From Gammaproteobacteria bacterium (GTDB lineage Bacteria > Pseudomonadota > Gammaproteobacteria > Steroidobacterales > Steroidobacteraceae): a DNA stretch of 50,809 nucleotides. Positions 1 to 7,730 of the stretch are shown here, piece by piece (positions within the stretch are counted from its first letter, which is position 1; the number at the start of each line of letters is the position of its first letter). The stretch lies in the NCBI GenBank assembly GCA_025350055.1, contig JANXYK010000030.1, positions 1-50,809 of the forward strand, given 5' to 3'. A program made the translations under genes and the position numbers. The notes below the pieces were generated by a model. That model ran no database searches, was not told the origin of the DNA, and saw nothing but the letters and a program-made list of their open reading frames with translations.

Positions 1-165
1 TGCAAGACCTACGGCGTCTGTTGTAGCGCCGGCAATAGCACTGTAGGCGGCAATCCTGCATGTGCCCGGGCGGGCACGAGGTCGGTCCTACACTTGGCGG
101 TGGTCCTTCACCGACTAGTGGCATCCGTCTGCGAGGTGCCCACAGTCGCCGGTCGTGACTGACAG

Positions 166-1134
166 CTATCGGGCAGCGGCTTTTGGGATGATCGTGCTGC
201 GTACAAAATCTACAACCGCCCCGAAAAAGATGGGGGCTGTTGCCTCCAAGGCCACTGCATGGTCCCCCTCGGCGATCACAACCCAGCGTCGGTCATTGGT
301 CGAAAGCTTCGAGAAGAACTCTGTGGCAGCCGCTGGATGAATCCCTGGATCTCTCGCCCCCTGTATTAATAAAGTCGGGACACGAATGGCCTCGGGACGT
401 ATTTCAAGGAACTCCATGTCACAACAAACGTCCACCTTGATTGGGTCTAGTTTGAGGGCCGATTTCACAAACTCCTGAACTAGATCAGCGTCAATGACGT
501 CAGGTGAAATGAAATCAGACTTCGCATCCGCTTCGGAATTTGCCAATGCTTTTGGATCGCCGGTAGCGGATTCGTAGCGCGGTGGAGAACTTGGATCAAA
601 AGTAAATGCATATAGAATAAGGCCGCTTAGCGCCTGTCGTGCTCTGGTGGCAACGAGAGCGGAAATCTTTGATCCCCTTGACCATCCGAGCAAGACTGGC
701 GCTGGCAAGCGGGGATTTCTCGAAGATGCGAATCCCAATACTGCTTCGACGACTTCAGCGGCGTGGGTCGGTTGGAGCCATCCTGTGCCATCCCGCGCCG
801 TTTCTCCGTATCCGGGAAGATCAACCGCGTATGTGGCGTATCCGGCGGCCGCCAACACTTTGAGGAGCGATCGACTTCGTCCCTTCGGCTCAAAATCAAA
901 CGCCGTTCGTGCACCCCAGGTCCTGCCGTGGACGAGGACCACAACACCCGCCGGCAGTAACGGTCGTCGCGACCATACGACTATGGGATGCCCCGAAAGG
1001 ACTACAGCGTAGCGTTCAAGAGCAGAATCTGAGTCCGCGGCAAAAACAGGCAGGGCGCAAAAAGTCGAACACATCACTGCGCAGGAAACATAGCCAAAGA
1101 TTCCCGCAAAAATGGTTGTTACTCGGCTATGCAT
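166..1134 (-). CDS. Predicted exported alpha/beta-fold hydrolase
   Basis: A 322-residue alpha/beta hydrolase of unknown substrate. The N-terminus is a signal-peptide-like hydrophobic stretch ending near ALPVFAADS (about residue 33), so export is likely. The HG of the oxyanion-hole region is at residues 69-70 (LVHGRTWG), the nucleophile elbow is GWSRG with Ser152, and Asp262 (QGARDPG) and His292 (EGDHAV) complete a plausible triad. The frame stays open up to an ATG at 1290 that overlaps the stop of the upstream serine hydrolase (TAATG), but those extra 52 residues look neither like a signal peptide nor like a domain. The ATG at 1134 is preceded by GGGGGAG about 7 bases upstream, so I chose it. 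Base composition is lower in GC than in the genes after 4.6 kb. Confidence 0.8.
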   Translation of the reverse strand: MHSRVTTIFAGIFGYVSCAVMCSTFCALPVFAADSDSALERYAVVLSGHPIVVWSRRPLLPAGVVVLVHGRTWGARTAFDFEPKGRSRSLLKVLAAAGYATYAVDLPGYGETARDGTGWLQPTHAAEVVEAVLGFASSRNPRLPAPVLLGWSRGSKISALVATRARQALSGLILYAFTFDPSSPPRYESATGDPKALANSEADAKSDFISPDVIDADLVQEFVKSALKLDPIKVDVCCDMEFLEIRPEAIRVPTLLIQGARDPGIHPAAATEFFSKLSTNDRRWVVIAEGDHAVALEATAPIFFGAVVDFVRSTIIPKAAAR

Positions 1135-1289
1135 TTTCCGGCTCCCCCGTGCATACCTGCGTTGCACATGGCCGACTTGTGGCCCCGTCATTTCGGTCCC
1201 CGAACGTTTGTCAGTGCCAATCTTGTTGAAGGCCGTCAACGGTAAAAAGTGACCCATATGAGACGGCAATTGATGATCGGTTTCGGGCA

Positions 1290-2414
1290 TTACTTCTGCG
1301 CCCTGCCTTGCGCGTCCAGCAGCATTTTGAGCAACTGGCCCATTTGATCGTGGGAGATGCTCGGTAGCTTCTTCACAGAATCGGCCGTGAGTCCAGCCGC
1401 GTCGTCCGGGAATTCCGTGTGATTCAGGTAGACGACCACGAGGTCTCGAGCGGGCACCACAACCATGTATTTCGCCAGCGCACCCTGCGCACTGAATGAG
1501 CCCTCCGGCAGGTCAAATCCATCAACCCACCACAGGTATCCATATCCCTCGCCGACTTTGGTCTGCGAATGCGCCTGCGTACTTTCCGCCACCCAGGCCA
1601 TAGACACCACGGGCTTCCCCTGCCACACGCCATTCCGCAGGAACAAATAGCCGAATCTTGCAAGATCACGGGCGGACATTCGGAAGTGATACGCCGGGTG
1701 GATCGACTTGTTGAAGTCTGGCGACGCATCGGCAGGTGCGTGCAGGTAATACATGTCCTCGACCCGAAAGTCTTGCATCCCCAAGCGCTGCGCGATCCGC
1801 GCATCGAAGGCCTTTGCAATCGGCGTCTTAAATACTCCCTCGAATATTGACCCGAGGGCGTTAAAGTCCCAGTTGTTATAGAACCAAAAGCTTCCTGGGG
1901 AGTGAGAGCCGCGCTTGGGCATTCCCTCTCTCATACCGGGTGTTCCCGCGACGTAACCGTGGTAGATGCCGGAGCGGGCTTCGAGGAGCATTCTGACAGT
2001 TGCCTGCTTTTCCTCGGCAGTAAGCGGCGGATCGTCGTCTATGCCGAGGCTGCCGATCGACGTATTCAGATCGAAGTTGCGTAAGGGCGCATAGATACCG
2101 AAAAGTGCGCTGAGCAGACTCTTGCGCATTGAGCTGATCTTTATCCTTTTGTCCGCCTCCCCCCACTCGACTACTTCGCGGCCGTGGTCGATAACCACGA
2201 CGCTCGATGGTGGTAACGCTTCAACGAACCTTCGGGCGGCCGCTAACTTTTCCGGCGACCAACCGAGCTGTCCGGGGTCGACTTTCGACCACACTGACTT
2301 TGGGTACTGATCCGGCGGCGCAACACCTAGCACCGTGGTTCCCATTAGCAAAAACCAGGCTGCGAGCATGTTGCCTAGCGGCCCACCGTGTTTCAGACGC
2401 AAATTCCCGCGCAT
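1290..2414 (-). CDS. Serine hydrolase of the class C beta-lactamase/PBP-like family
   Basis: A 374-residue penicillin-binding-protein-like serine hydrolase (COG1680 type: esterases, D-amino peptidases, beta-lactamase relatives). An N-terminal hydrophobic segment (about residues 15-31) suggests export or membrane anchoring. The catalytic SxxK is SMRK at 95-98, and the YxN motif is YNN at 179-181 within FWFYNNWDF. The third motif region, near SAQGALAKY, lacks a clean KTG or HxG. Family members cleave esters or peptides; the substrate cannot be told from sequence. Its stop overlaps an upstream ATG of the next hydrolase frame, so the two are probably co-transcribed. True beta-lactamase activity is not implied. 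Confidence 0.82.
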   Translation of the reverse strand: MRGNLRLKHGGPLGNMLAAWFLLMGTTVLGVAPPDQYPKSVWSKVDPGQLGWSPEKLAAARRFVEALPPSSVVVIDHGREVVEWGEADKRIKISSMRKSLLSALFGIYAPLRNFDLNTSIGSLGIDDDPPLTAEEKQATVRMLLEARSGIYHGYVAGTPGMREGMPKRGSHSPGSFWFYNNWDFNALGSIFEGVFKTPIAKAFDARIAQRLGMQDFRVEDMYYLHAPADASPDFNKSIHPAYHFRMSARDLARFGYLFLRNGVWQGKPVVSMAWVAESTQAHSQTKVGEGYGYLWWVDGFDLPEGSFSAQGALAKYMVVVPARDLVVVYLNHTEFPDDAAGLTADSVKKLPSISHDQMGQLLKMLLDAQGRAQK

Positions 2415-2734
2415 GGCTAGACAGAATGATCGAACGGCTGGTATCGAGCAACCAATTCGAGATCGCGACCGTCAACTCTTGGCCGGATCCGGCCTCTACT
2501 CTGCGTGCCAAGAGAAGGGGGCGGTGCTGGTCTACCGGAGGAATGATACGGAGGGTTCCGGCGGGAAGTCATCCGGTTAGATGCGTCCAGTGCCGAGACC
2601 CTGTGTGTTTCTGCAGGAAAATCCAGCCGGTGATCGGCGCTGACGTCTACCGGAAGTCTACCGCCGACAGCGGTTCGGGATAGTCCGCGGCGAAGCATGG
2701 ACCGACCGCTTCACTCTGCATAAATCGCCGCGCG
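2415..2734. other. Gene-free stretch upstream of the serine hydrolase
   Basis: About 320 bases between two minus-strand hydrolase genes. Several short frames are open here but none shows a recognisable domain, a convincing ribosome binding site or signal peptide. The only obvious structure is a perfect 14-base palindrome (GGCCGGATCCGGCC) at 2481-2494. I see no terminator with a T-run and no clear sigma-70 promoter. It may hold the promoter of the 1290-2414 gene. Confidence 0.4.
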
Positions 2735-3817
2735 CTAACGGGGGAATATCACTGGTAGCGCGACATCCGATGTAAATATGCATCGAGCACTGTGCCCACA
2801 AAACGGTACGATTACCGTTCCGTGGTGCGCCCCGAAATTGTCGTTCATGTACTTCGCGTACGCCAGACCGCGGGCTAGCCGGGTCGGTCCTTGCGCTACG
2901 GCGGGGCAGGAGACATCAAAAACTCCCGACGGCAAGATATCCGATTCTCCAAGCAGATACGTTACGCGACGCGCGGCAGCTTGAGTCCTCAATTGCTCCT
3001 CGGTCAGCTGCCCAGTGTATCCGTGTCGGTTCTTAAATCCGTAGGGCCAATCATTATAGGTTGTGCAGTTTCTGGCATCGCCGAATGCAACGAATGACGG
3101 CGGCGGCTCGACAGGTGGTGGAGGTCTGAAGCCGGGAGCTGCCGCCGAAATGTTTGCTGGTAACGCACTGGCTGTGGGTCGCATGCCATTAAGGTAAGCG
3201 TAGGAGGATGGGTTGGCCACGACATACGAAATGGCGATACGAGGCGACTCCCGCATATCGGTTGTTATCGCGTAGCGATTGACGAATTGGCCGCCCGCAG
3301 AATGCCCCGCGACGACAATGGCACGAAGATTGGGAAATATGTGCGTGTCTGACAGGCGCCGAACAATCTCATCCATGAAGTCGAAGGATGAAACAGTCGC
3401 ATTGTCGATTTCCGGCCCTCCCGACCGCCACGTGTCGGGCCGCTGGTTGTCGCAAAACCAGTTGGCCTCGTTGGTAGACATGTCATCCATGCAATGGCCG
3501 GTTTCATTGCCTCGCGCGACACTGTTCGAAGCGAATCGGGGGGCAATGATCAACGTGTCGCCGATGACTCCATCCAGGAAAGCTGCGGCGAGTGCGGTCC
3601 GGAAATGATTGTCAGCGTCGCGATTGATTCCATGCACGAATATGAACGCGCGCGTAACGCGATCGTTTCTTGCGCCCAAGGGATACGACCGGTAGATGAG
3701 CACCTTTGATGAAACACCCTTTGTCGTGATCCACTCCGTGCATTCCGTTTTGGCCAGAGTGCAAGGGGTGGAAACGGCAAGCATGGCGGAGAGCAGAATC
3801 GCGTTCATGGCCGACAC
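2735..3817 (-). CDS. Secreted alpha/beta hydrolase
   Basis: A 360-residue protein with a short signal peptide (residues 1-22, ending near CTLAKT) and an alpha/beta hydrolase core. VHG at 61-63 is the oxyanion-hole strand, GHSAGG carries the probable nucleophile Ser173, and a late CGH near residue 343 supplies the likely catalytic His. Several cysteines (MDDMSTNEANWFC, DVSC, PFCGHSARC and others) could form disulfides, which fits a periplasmic or secreted location. Substrate unknown; the closest functional class I can name is esterase or depolymerase-like. It stands alone, about 320 bp upstream of the two other minus-strand hydrolases, and shares their lower GC. Confidence 0.78.
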   Translation of the reverse strand: MSAMNAILLSAMLAVSTPCTLAKTECTEWITTKGVSSKVLIYRSYPLGARNDRVTRAFIFVHGINRDADNHFRTALAAAFLDGVIGDTLIIAPRFASNSVARGNETGHCMDDMSTNEANWFCDNQRPDTWRSGGPEIDNATVSSFDFMDEIVRRLSDTHIFPNLRAIVVAGHSAGGQFVNRYAITTDMRESPRIAISYVVANPSSYAYLNGMRPTASALPANISAAAPGFRPPPPVEPPPSFVAFGDARNCTTYNDWPYGFKNRHGYTGQLTEEQLRTQAAARRVTYLLGESDILPSGVFDVSCPAVAQGPTRLARGLAYAKYMNDNFGAHHGTVIVPFCGHSARCIFTSDVALPVIFPR

Positions 3818-3969
3818 TCTACATGAGTGACCGCTTTGCGGAAGGCGGACTTATGGGATCGATGACTGGTTTTGGCCGGAAGCCGCCATACGCCAACTTC
3901 ACCCGTCTGTGCGCGATGCGGACAGAAAAATCGGCTGATTCGTTGCATCCGGACTGGCGGCAACCGGGT

Positions 3970-3998
3970 TTGAGATTCCGGATTTATGCGCATATAAT
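3970..3998 (+). promoter_or_regulatory. Sigma-70 type promoter of ccdAB
   Basis: A -35 hexamer TTGAGA (3970-3975) and a perfect -10 TATAAT (3993-3998) are separated by 17 bases, 22 bases before the antitoxin start codon. This is the best consensus promoter in the window. The -10 sits inside the inverted repeat 3985-4005, which suggests repression by occlusion. Seen directly; activity is inferred. Confidence 0.75.
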
Positions 3999-4005
3999 GC
4001 GCATA
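3985..4005. promoter_or_regulatory. Palindromic operator candidate for CcdA/CcdB
   Basis: A perfect inverted repeat: TATGCGCAT, spacer ATA, ATGCGCATA. It covers the -10 box of the ccdAB promoter. CcdA antitoxins are ribbon-helix-helix repressors that bind short palindromes in their own promoter, so autoregulation by the CcdA-CcdB complex is the natural reading. Binding itself is inferred. Confidence 0.7.
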
Positions 4006-4019
4006 CGGAGAAATGCTGC

Positions 4020-4271
4020 ATGCCGCCACTAGCCCGTGCTTCGTCCCGCAAACGACCCGTCAATCTGACTCTCAGCGCCAGCGTTGTGAAGGCAGCGAAA
4101 GCGGTGACTGACAACCTGTCCGGGGTGGTAGAGCAGCTGCTTAGCGACTACGTTCGCCAGGAACAGCAGCAACGCATTGCGCGAACGGAAGCTGCTGAAC
4201 GAGCGGCGACAACCTGGAACAGCTTCAACTCTGCTCACGGCTCGTTTGCGGACGAGTACTCGACGCTCTAG
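4020..4271 (+). CDS. ccdA: CcdA-family type II antitoxin
   Basis: 83 residues. The N-terminal half (RKRPVNLTLSASVV) resembles the ribbon-helix-helix DNA-binding arm of CcdA, and the C-terminal tail HGSFADEYSTL matches the CcdA toxin-neutralising end (NGSFADE in the F-plasmid protein). GGAG at 4007-4010 lies 9 bases before this ATG. The stop codon overlaps the toxin start by one base (TAGTG), the usual arrangement in which antitoxin and toxin are translationally coupled. It probably neutralises the following CcdB and represses the promoter at 3970-3998. Confidence 0.88.
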   Translation: MPPLARASSRKRPVNLTLSASVVKAAKAVTDNLSGVVEQLLSDYVRQEQQQRIARTEAAERAATTWNSFNSAHGSFADEYSTL

Positions 4272-4591
4272 TGGCACAGTTCGACGTACATCGAAATACG
4301 GGTCGGCGATGCGACGCCATTCCGTTTGTCGTGATTGTTCAGTCCTCGCAGTTCAAGAGCTATCGACGCACCGTGGTTGTGCCACTGGTACGCGCGAGCA
4401 CGTTGGACGTTCTGCACTTTCCAGCATTCAATCCGGCCTTCACCGTCAAGGGGATCAAGGTCGTCTTGCACCCATTGGAAATTGTATCCATCCCGGTGGG
4501 CAAACTTGGCGCTCTGGTTGGGTCGCTGGCATACGCTGGTCAAGCAGTTGCCGCTGCGTTGGACGAGTTGTTCAGTCGGGCCTGGAAGTAG
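4271..4591 (+). CDS. ccdB: CcdB-family toxin (gyrase poison family)
   Basis: 106 residues starting with GTG that overlaps the antitoxin stop. The opening AQFDVHRN and the strands PFVVIVQSS and RTVVVPLV fit the CcdB beta-sheet core. Classical CcdB traps DNA gyrase through its last three residues (WGI in F-plasmid CcdB); here the end reads FSRAWK, so whether this homologue still poisons gyrase is uncertain. The pair lies at the edge of the low-GC hydrolase region and the conserved chromosome, a common place for chromosomal toxin-antitoxin cassettes. Confidence 0.85.
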   Translation: MAQFDVHRNTGRRCDAIPFVVIVQSSQFKSYRRTVVVPLVRASTLDVLHFPAFNPAFTVKGIKVVLHPLEIVSIPVGKLGALVGSLAYAGQAVAAALDELFSRAWK

Positions 4592-4668
4592 CGTCCTGGT
4601 CAAAGGCTGCCTGTAAGACACCTGTAGTCGCCGCGGTACTGACGGTTCGTGGTGCAGTGCCCGCCGCG

Positions 4669-5808
4669 CTATTTGAACAATGGATCCTGGCGCAGCGCTG
4701 CCAGGCGCAACGTGCGCAGTTGCGCCGCGATGGCCGGCCCCGGCAACGAACGCAACTGATCTTCCGCGAGCTTGATGACACTGATCGTTGCAAGCGCTGC
4801 GCGCAGTTGCGTCGTCAGCTCCAGCGCTGCAGGGGCAGGCATGCCGGCAGCTTCGCCGCACAGCGCCAGCGCCTCGAGGCAGGCCGCGTAGCGTTCGGGC
4901 CGACGCAGCGCGTCGGCCTGTTCGAGCAGCGCCAGCAAGGCTTCTGCGGTGGGTGGCACCTGGTAATGTTCGCTCGCACCGTTGTGCAACAGCTTGTCGA
5001 GTCGCGCGGCCAGCAATCCCAGTTCGCGATATTCGTTCGGCGCGCGCAGGCGTGCGGCAAGTTGCTCCACCTGTTCCGCCGCGCGCGCTGCGAGCAGGGT
5101 CGCGAAGCGCACGGGCGAAGCGGCGCCGCGCTGTGCCGCCATTTGCAGCGCGGCGAGCGCGTGCTCCGCCAGTGGCCGCAGCTCGGGCATCACCACCGCC
5201 AGCGCGCCGCACTCATCCAGCAGCTCGAAGAAGCGCGTGGGTTGTGCCTCGCCCAGCGCCCGTTCCAGTTCGCGCCACACGCGCTCGCTCACCAGCGCCG
5301 CGGCCTCGCCATCGGCCACCATGCGACGCATCAGCGCCAGGGTTTCAGGTGCCACCGTGAAGCCGAGCGGCGCAAAGCGCGCCGCGAAGCGCGCCACACG
5401 CAGGATGCGTACCGGGTCTTCGACGAAAGCGTCGGACACATGGCGCAGCACGCGCCGCTCCAGATCCGCGCGACCGCCATAGGGATCGACAAGCTCGCCA
5501 GCGGCGCTGCGCGCCATGGCGTTGATGGTCAGGTCGCGCCGCTGCAGGTCTTCGGCCAGCGTCACCGTGGGCGAGAACTCGGTGCTGAAGCCGCGATAAC
5601 CCGGGCCGGTCTTGCGCTCCAGTCGCGCCAGCGCGTATTCCTCGTGGCTCTGTGGATGCAGGAATACCGGGAAATCGCGGCCCGCGGGGCGATAGCCCTG
5701 GCGCAGCAGTTCATCCGGCGTGGCCCCGACCACCACCCAGTCGCGCTCGCCGACGCCGCGGCCCAGCAGCTCGTCACGGACCGCGCCACCTACGAGGTAG
5801 ACTTGCAT
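4669..5808 (-). CDS. cca: CCA tRNA nucleotidyltransferase with degenerate HD region
   Basis: 379 residues, adding or repairing the 3' CCA of tRNA from CTP and ATP. The nucleotidyltransferase head is plain: LVGGAVRD (5-12), [10 protein letters not shown], and [17 protein letters not shown]. Two oddities are visible. First, the metal-binding pair that is DxD (Asp21, Asp23) in E. coli Cca reads E21-R-D23 here. Second, the HD phosphohydrolase module typical of gammaproteobacterial Cca has no HDLGK; the matching stretch reads [14 protein letters not shown], and the surrounding histidines are gone, which explains the short length (E. coli 412). Start chosen at MQVYLVGG by homology. It is convergent with ccdB and its start codon is 6 bases from that of the divergent aminopeptidase gene. 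Confidence 0.9.
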   Translation of the reverse strand: MQVYLVGGAVRDELLGRGVGERDWVVVGATPDELLRQGYRPAGRDFPVFLHPQSHEEYALARLERKTGPGYRGFSTEFSPTVTLAEDLQRRDLTINAMARSAAGELVDPYGGRADLERRVLRHVSDAFVEDPVRILRVARFAARFAPLGFTVAPETLALMRRMVADGEAAALVSERVWRELERALGEAQPTRFFELLDECGALAVVMPELRPLAEHALAALQMAAQRGAASPVRFATLLAARAAEQVEQLAARLRAPNEYRELGLLAARLDKLLHNGASEHYQVPPTAEALLALLEQADALRRPERYAACLEALALCGEAAGMPAPAALELTTQLRAALATISVIKLAEDQLRSLPGPAIAAQLRTLRLAALRQDPLFK

Positions 5809-5814
5809 GCGCCC

Positions 5815-6885
5815 ATGGTAACTGAAGCCGGTCCCCGCAACTTTCGCCGCACCGCCGGAGCATTGCTGCTGATGAGCGTGTGGAGTTTTTCCGGCTGCAG
5901 CGCCGGCTACCTGATGCAGGCAGCGCACGGCCAGTGGCAGCTGCTGCGCGCGCGCCAGCCGATCGACCGCCTGATCGCTGCGCCCGACACCGATGCCGCG
6001 CTCAAGCGGCGGCTCGAGCTGGTGCATGAGGCGCGCGAGTTCGCGACCCGCGAGCTCGCACTCCCTGACAACCAGAGCTATCGCAGCTACAGCGCGCTCG
6101 GCCGCCCCTACGTGGTGTGGAATGTGGTCGCGGCGCCGCAGTTCTCGATCACACCGCTCCACTGGTGCTTTCCGATCACCGGCTGCATCGCTTATCGCGG
6201 CTATTTTCGCGAAGCCGATGCGCAGCGCTACGCCGAGCGGCTCCGGCAGCGCGGCAATGACACGCTGGTGGCTGGCGTCAGCGCCTACTCCACGCTCGGC
6301 CGCTTTGCGGATCCGGTGCTCGATACCATGCTGCGCTATGGCGACCTGGAACTGGTGGGCACGATTTTCCACGAGCTCGCGCACCAGCTGGTGTACGTGA
6401 AGAACGACACGGAGTTCAACGAGTCGTTCGCGATGAGTGTGGAGCGTGCCGGCGTCGAGCGCTGGCTGGCGGCGCACGATCGGCGCAATGAACTGGGTGA
6501 CTACCAGTTACGCCAGCAACAGCAGGCGCAGATCGTGAACCTGCTGGCCGCGGGTCGTGTGCGGCTGGCAGCGCTGTATCGCGAACCGCTGGCGCCGGAG
6601 CCGATGCTCCTGCGCAAGCAGCAGTTGCTGACGGCGACCACGCAGTCCGTGCGTGACTACACGAGCGCGCAGGGCCTGCGCAGTGGCTACGACGCCTGGC
6701 TGGATGCCGGGCTCAACAACGCGCACCTGGCGTCAGTAGCCACCTATTACGATTGTGTGCCGGGCTTCGAGCAGCTGCTCGCCCGGCATGGCGGGGATTT
6801 CACTGCGTACTACACTGCAGTGCGCGCGCTGGCGCGCGGGCCGGTCGCGGGCCGGCGGGCATTGTGTGCCCGCCAGCCACGCTAG
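5815..6885 (+). CDS. Predicted lipoprotein aminopeptidase (COG4324 type)
   Basis: 356 residues of the putative aminopeptidase family (COG4324). The N-terminus [13 protein letters not shown] ends in a lipobox-like FSGC with Cys28, so it is probably a lipoprotein. The zinc site is HELAH at 186-190 with a downstream glutamate in FNESFA (about 203) as likely third ligand. The conserved IAYRGYF segment (about 125-131) is typical of the family. A longer open frame runs upstream to 4177 but it is antisense to cca; ATG 5815 is the first start that gives a sensible signal sequence. No good ribosome binding site is seen, because the 5' side lies inside the divergent cca start. Substrate is unknown. Confidence 0.8.
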   Translation: MVTEAGPRNFRRTAGALLLMSVWSFSGCSAGYLMQAAHGQWQLLRARQPIDRLIAAPDTDAALKRRLELVHEAREFATRELALPDNQSYRSYSALGRPYVVWNVVAAPQFSITPLHWCFPITGCIAYRGYFREADAQRYAERLRQRGNDTLVAGVSAYSTLGRFADPVLDTMLRYGDLELVGTIFHELAHQLVYVKNDTEFNESFAMSVERAGVERWLAAHDRRNELGDYQLRQQQQAQIVNLLAAGRVRLAALYREPLAPEPMLLRKQQLLTATTQSVRDYTSAQGLRSGYDAWLDAGLNNAHLASVATYYDCVPGFEQLLARHGGDFTAYYTAVRALARGPVAGRRALCARQPR

Positions 6886-6902
6886 CCACGGCCGCGAACC
6901 TC

Positions 6903-7289
6903 TCAGTTCACCTGGACTTCGACCCGACGCACCGCCGGTTGCGGCTGCTTCGGAATCTCGATCTCGAGCACGCCATTGGTGTGGCGCGCCTTGATCTCTT
7001 CCGCACGCACCTTCTCCGGCAGCGTGAAGCGGCGCAGGAAGGCACCCTCGACGCGCTCGAGGCGCTCGAAACCCTTGTGCTCGGCACGCTTCTCGATGCG
7101 GCGCTCGCCGCGAATCGTCAGCAGGCCGTTATCCGCCGTCACATGGATATCCTTGGCGTCGACGCCGGGCAGATCGGCGCGCACGGTGTAGCGCTCAGGC
7201 TCTTCGTGCACATCGACCGCAGGAGTCCAGGCGATATCGTTCGGCGAGCGGTTCAGTAGTTTCCAGGGCTCATACAGCAAGGTGGTCAT
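6903..7289 (-). CDS. Hsp20/alpha-crystallin small heat-shock protein
   Basis: A 128-residue small heat-shock chaperone that holds unfolded proteins as oligomers. The alpha-crystallin domain runs from about residue 18 (AWTPAVDVHEEPERYTV) through RADLPGVDAKDI and NGLLTIRGER to the closing NGVLEIEIPK. The C-terminal tail carries QPAVRRVEV instead of a clean IxI. Two in-frame ATGs exist (7295 and 7289); GAGAGGA abuts the first but is 6 bases from the second, so 7289 is preferred. A sigma-32-like promoter lies at 7339-7366. Convergent with the aminopeptidase gene. Confidence 0.92.
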   Translation of the reverse strand: MTTLLYEPWKLLNRSPNDIAWTPAVDVHEEPERYTVRADLPGVDAKDIHVTADNGLLTIRGERRIEKRAEHKGFERLERVEGAFLRRFTLPEKVRAEEIKARHTNGVLEIEIPKQPQPAVRRVEVQVN

Positions 7290-7338
7290 GTTCATTCCTC
7301 TCGATTTGATGCAAGCCGCAGCCGCGGCGATGAACCAG

Positions 7339-7366
7339 ATTTGCGGTCGGGTGCCGGACTTTCAAG
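7339..7366 (-). promoter_or_regulatory. Sigma-32-type heat-shock promoter of hsp20
   Basis: On the minus strand the sequence reads CTTGAAA (7366-7360), 13 bases, then CCGCAAAT (7346-7339). The sigma-32 consensus is CTTGAAA, 13-15 bases, CCCCATnT. The -35 is perfect and the spacing canonical; the -10 keeps CC, the third C and AT. Location about 45 bases before the hsp20 start fits heat-shock control. Confidence 0.7.
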
Positions 7367-7730
7367 AGCGCGCCGGCGGTTCGCGGTTGTGGACAAGCTG
7401 TGCGGCAGGTGTGCAGCGCTTGTGCGCCAGGTGCGGACTACCGGCTAGTACTACCTATTGATTTGCCGGAGCCGACGAAAGCGGCGCTGGCAGGCCGATA
7501 TTTTCGCCGCCATATCCGGCCGACAATTTCCCAAGTAATTGTTATATATAATGAAAACGAACGAGTTTTGCAGCTTGCATAATCTTGACCGCGCCGCGCG
7601 TGCTCATTAGTCTCGCCTCTTTCCGGTAACTAGATCTTGTGGTGTCGGGGGGCGTTGGGAAACTCCGGGCGGCGCAGCCGCCTTTCGGCAGTTTTTGCAA
7701 TAGTCAAAGGCTAGGGGAGCGTTCTAAGAG
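7367..7730. other. Long leader region upstream of nrdJa
   Basis: About 360 bases without a gene. An AT-rich island at 7541-7553 contains a perfect palindrome TTATATATAA (7542-7551) and a TATAAT (7547-7552) that could be the nrdJ -10 box, but no good -35 is visible. From there to the start codon is about 180 bases. Within this leader GGCGGC-GCA-GCCGCC (7668-7682) forms a GC-rich hairpin, followed a few bases later by five Ts (7692-7696), resembling a weak attenuator. I could not match a cobalamin riboswitch here, and the AT palindrome does not fit the NrdR box well enough to call it. Confidence 0.4.

Noticed and set aside
62-77. GTGCCCG-GG-CGGGCAC hairpin at the left end as terminator of the first hydrolase
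   Set aside because: No T-run on either strand and about 90 bases from the gene end; not enough support.
2417-2698. 93-codon minus-strand frame upstream of the serine hydrolase
   Set aside because: No recognisable domain, no ribosome binding site, Arg/Pro/Ser-rich composition typical of chance frames.
4177-5814. Upstream 546 codons of a 902-codon open frame on the plus strand
   Set aside because: They run antisense to cca, whose motifs are clear on the other strand; composition is Arg/Gln/Ala-rich shadow sequence. Only the part from 5815 is a real protein.
5809-6477. N-terminal extension of the cca frame on the minus strand
   Set aside because: Antisense to the aminopeptidase; Cca family proteins begin at [12 protein letters not shown].
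6854-6874. Hairpin GGCGGGCA-TTGTG-TGCCCGCC as terminator
   Set aside because: It lies within the last codons of the aminopeptidase and has no T-run; it could help end transcription but is not a supported terminator.
7542-7551. TTATATATAA as an NrdR box
   Set aside because: The core resembles the AT centre of NrdR boxes but the flanking ACAC/GTGT parts are missing and no second box at the usual spacing was found.
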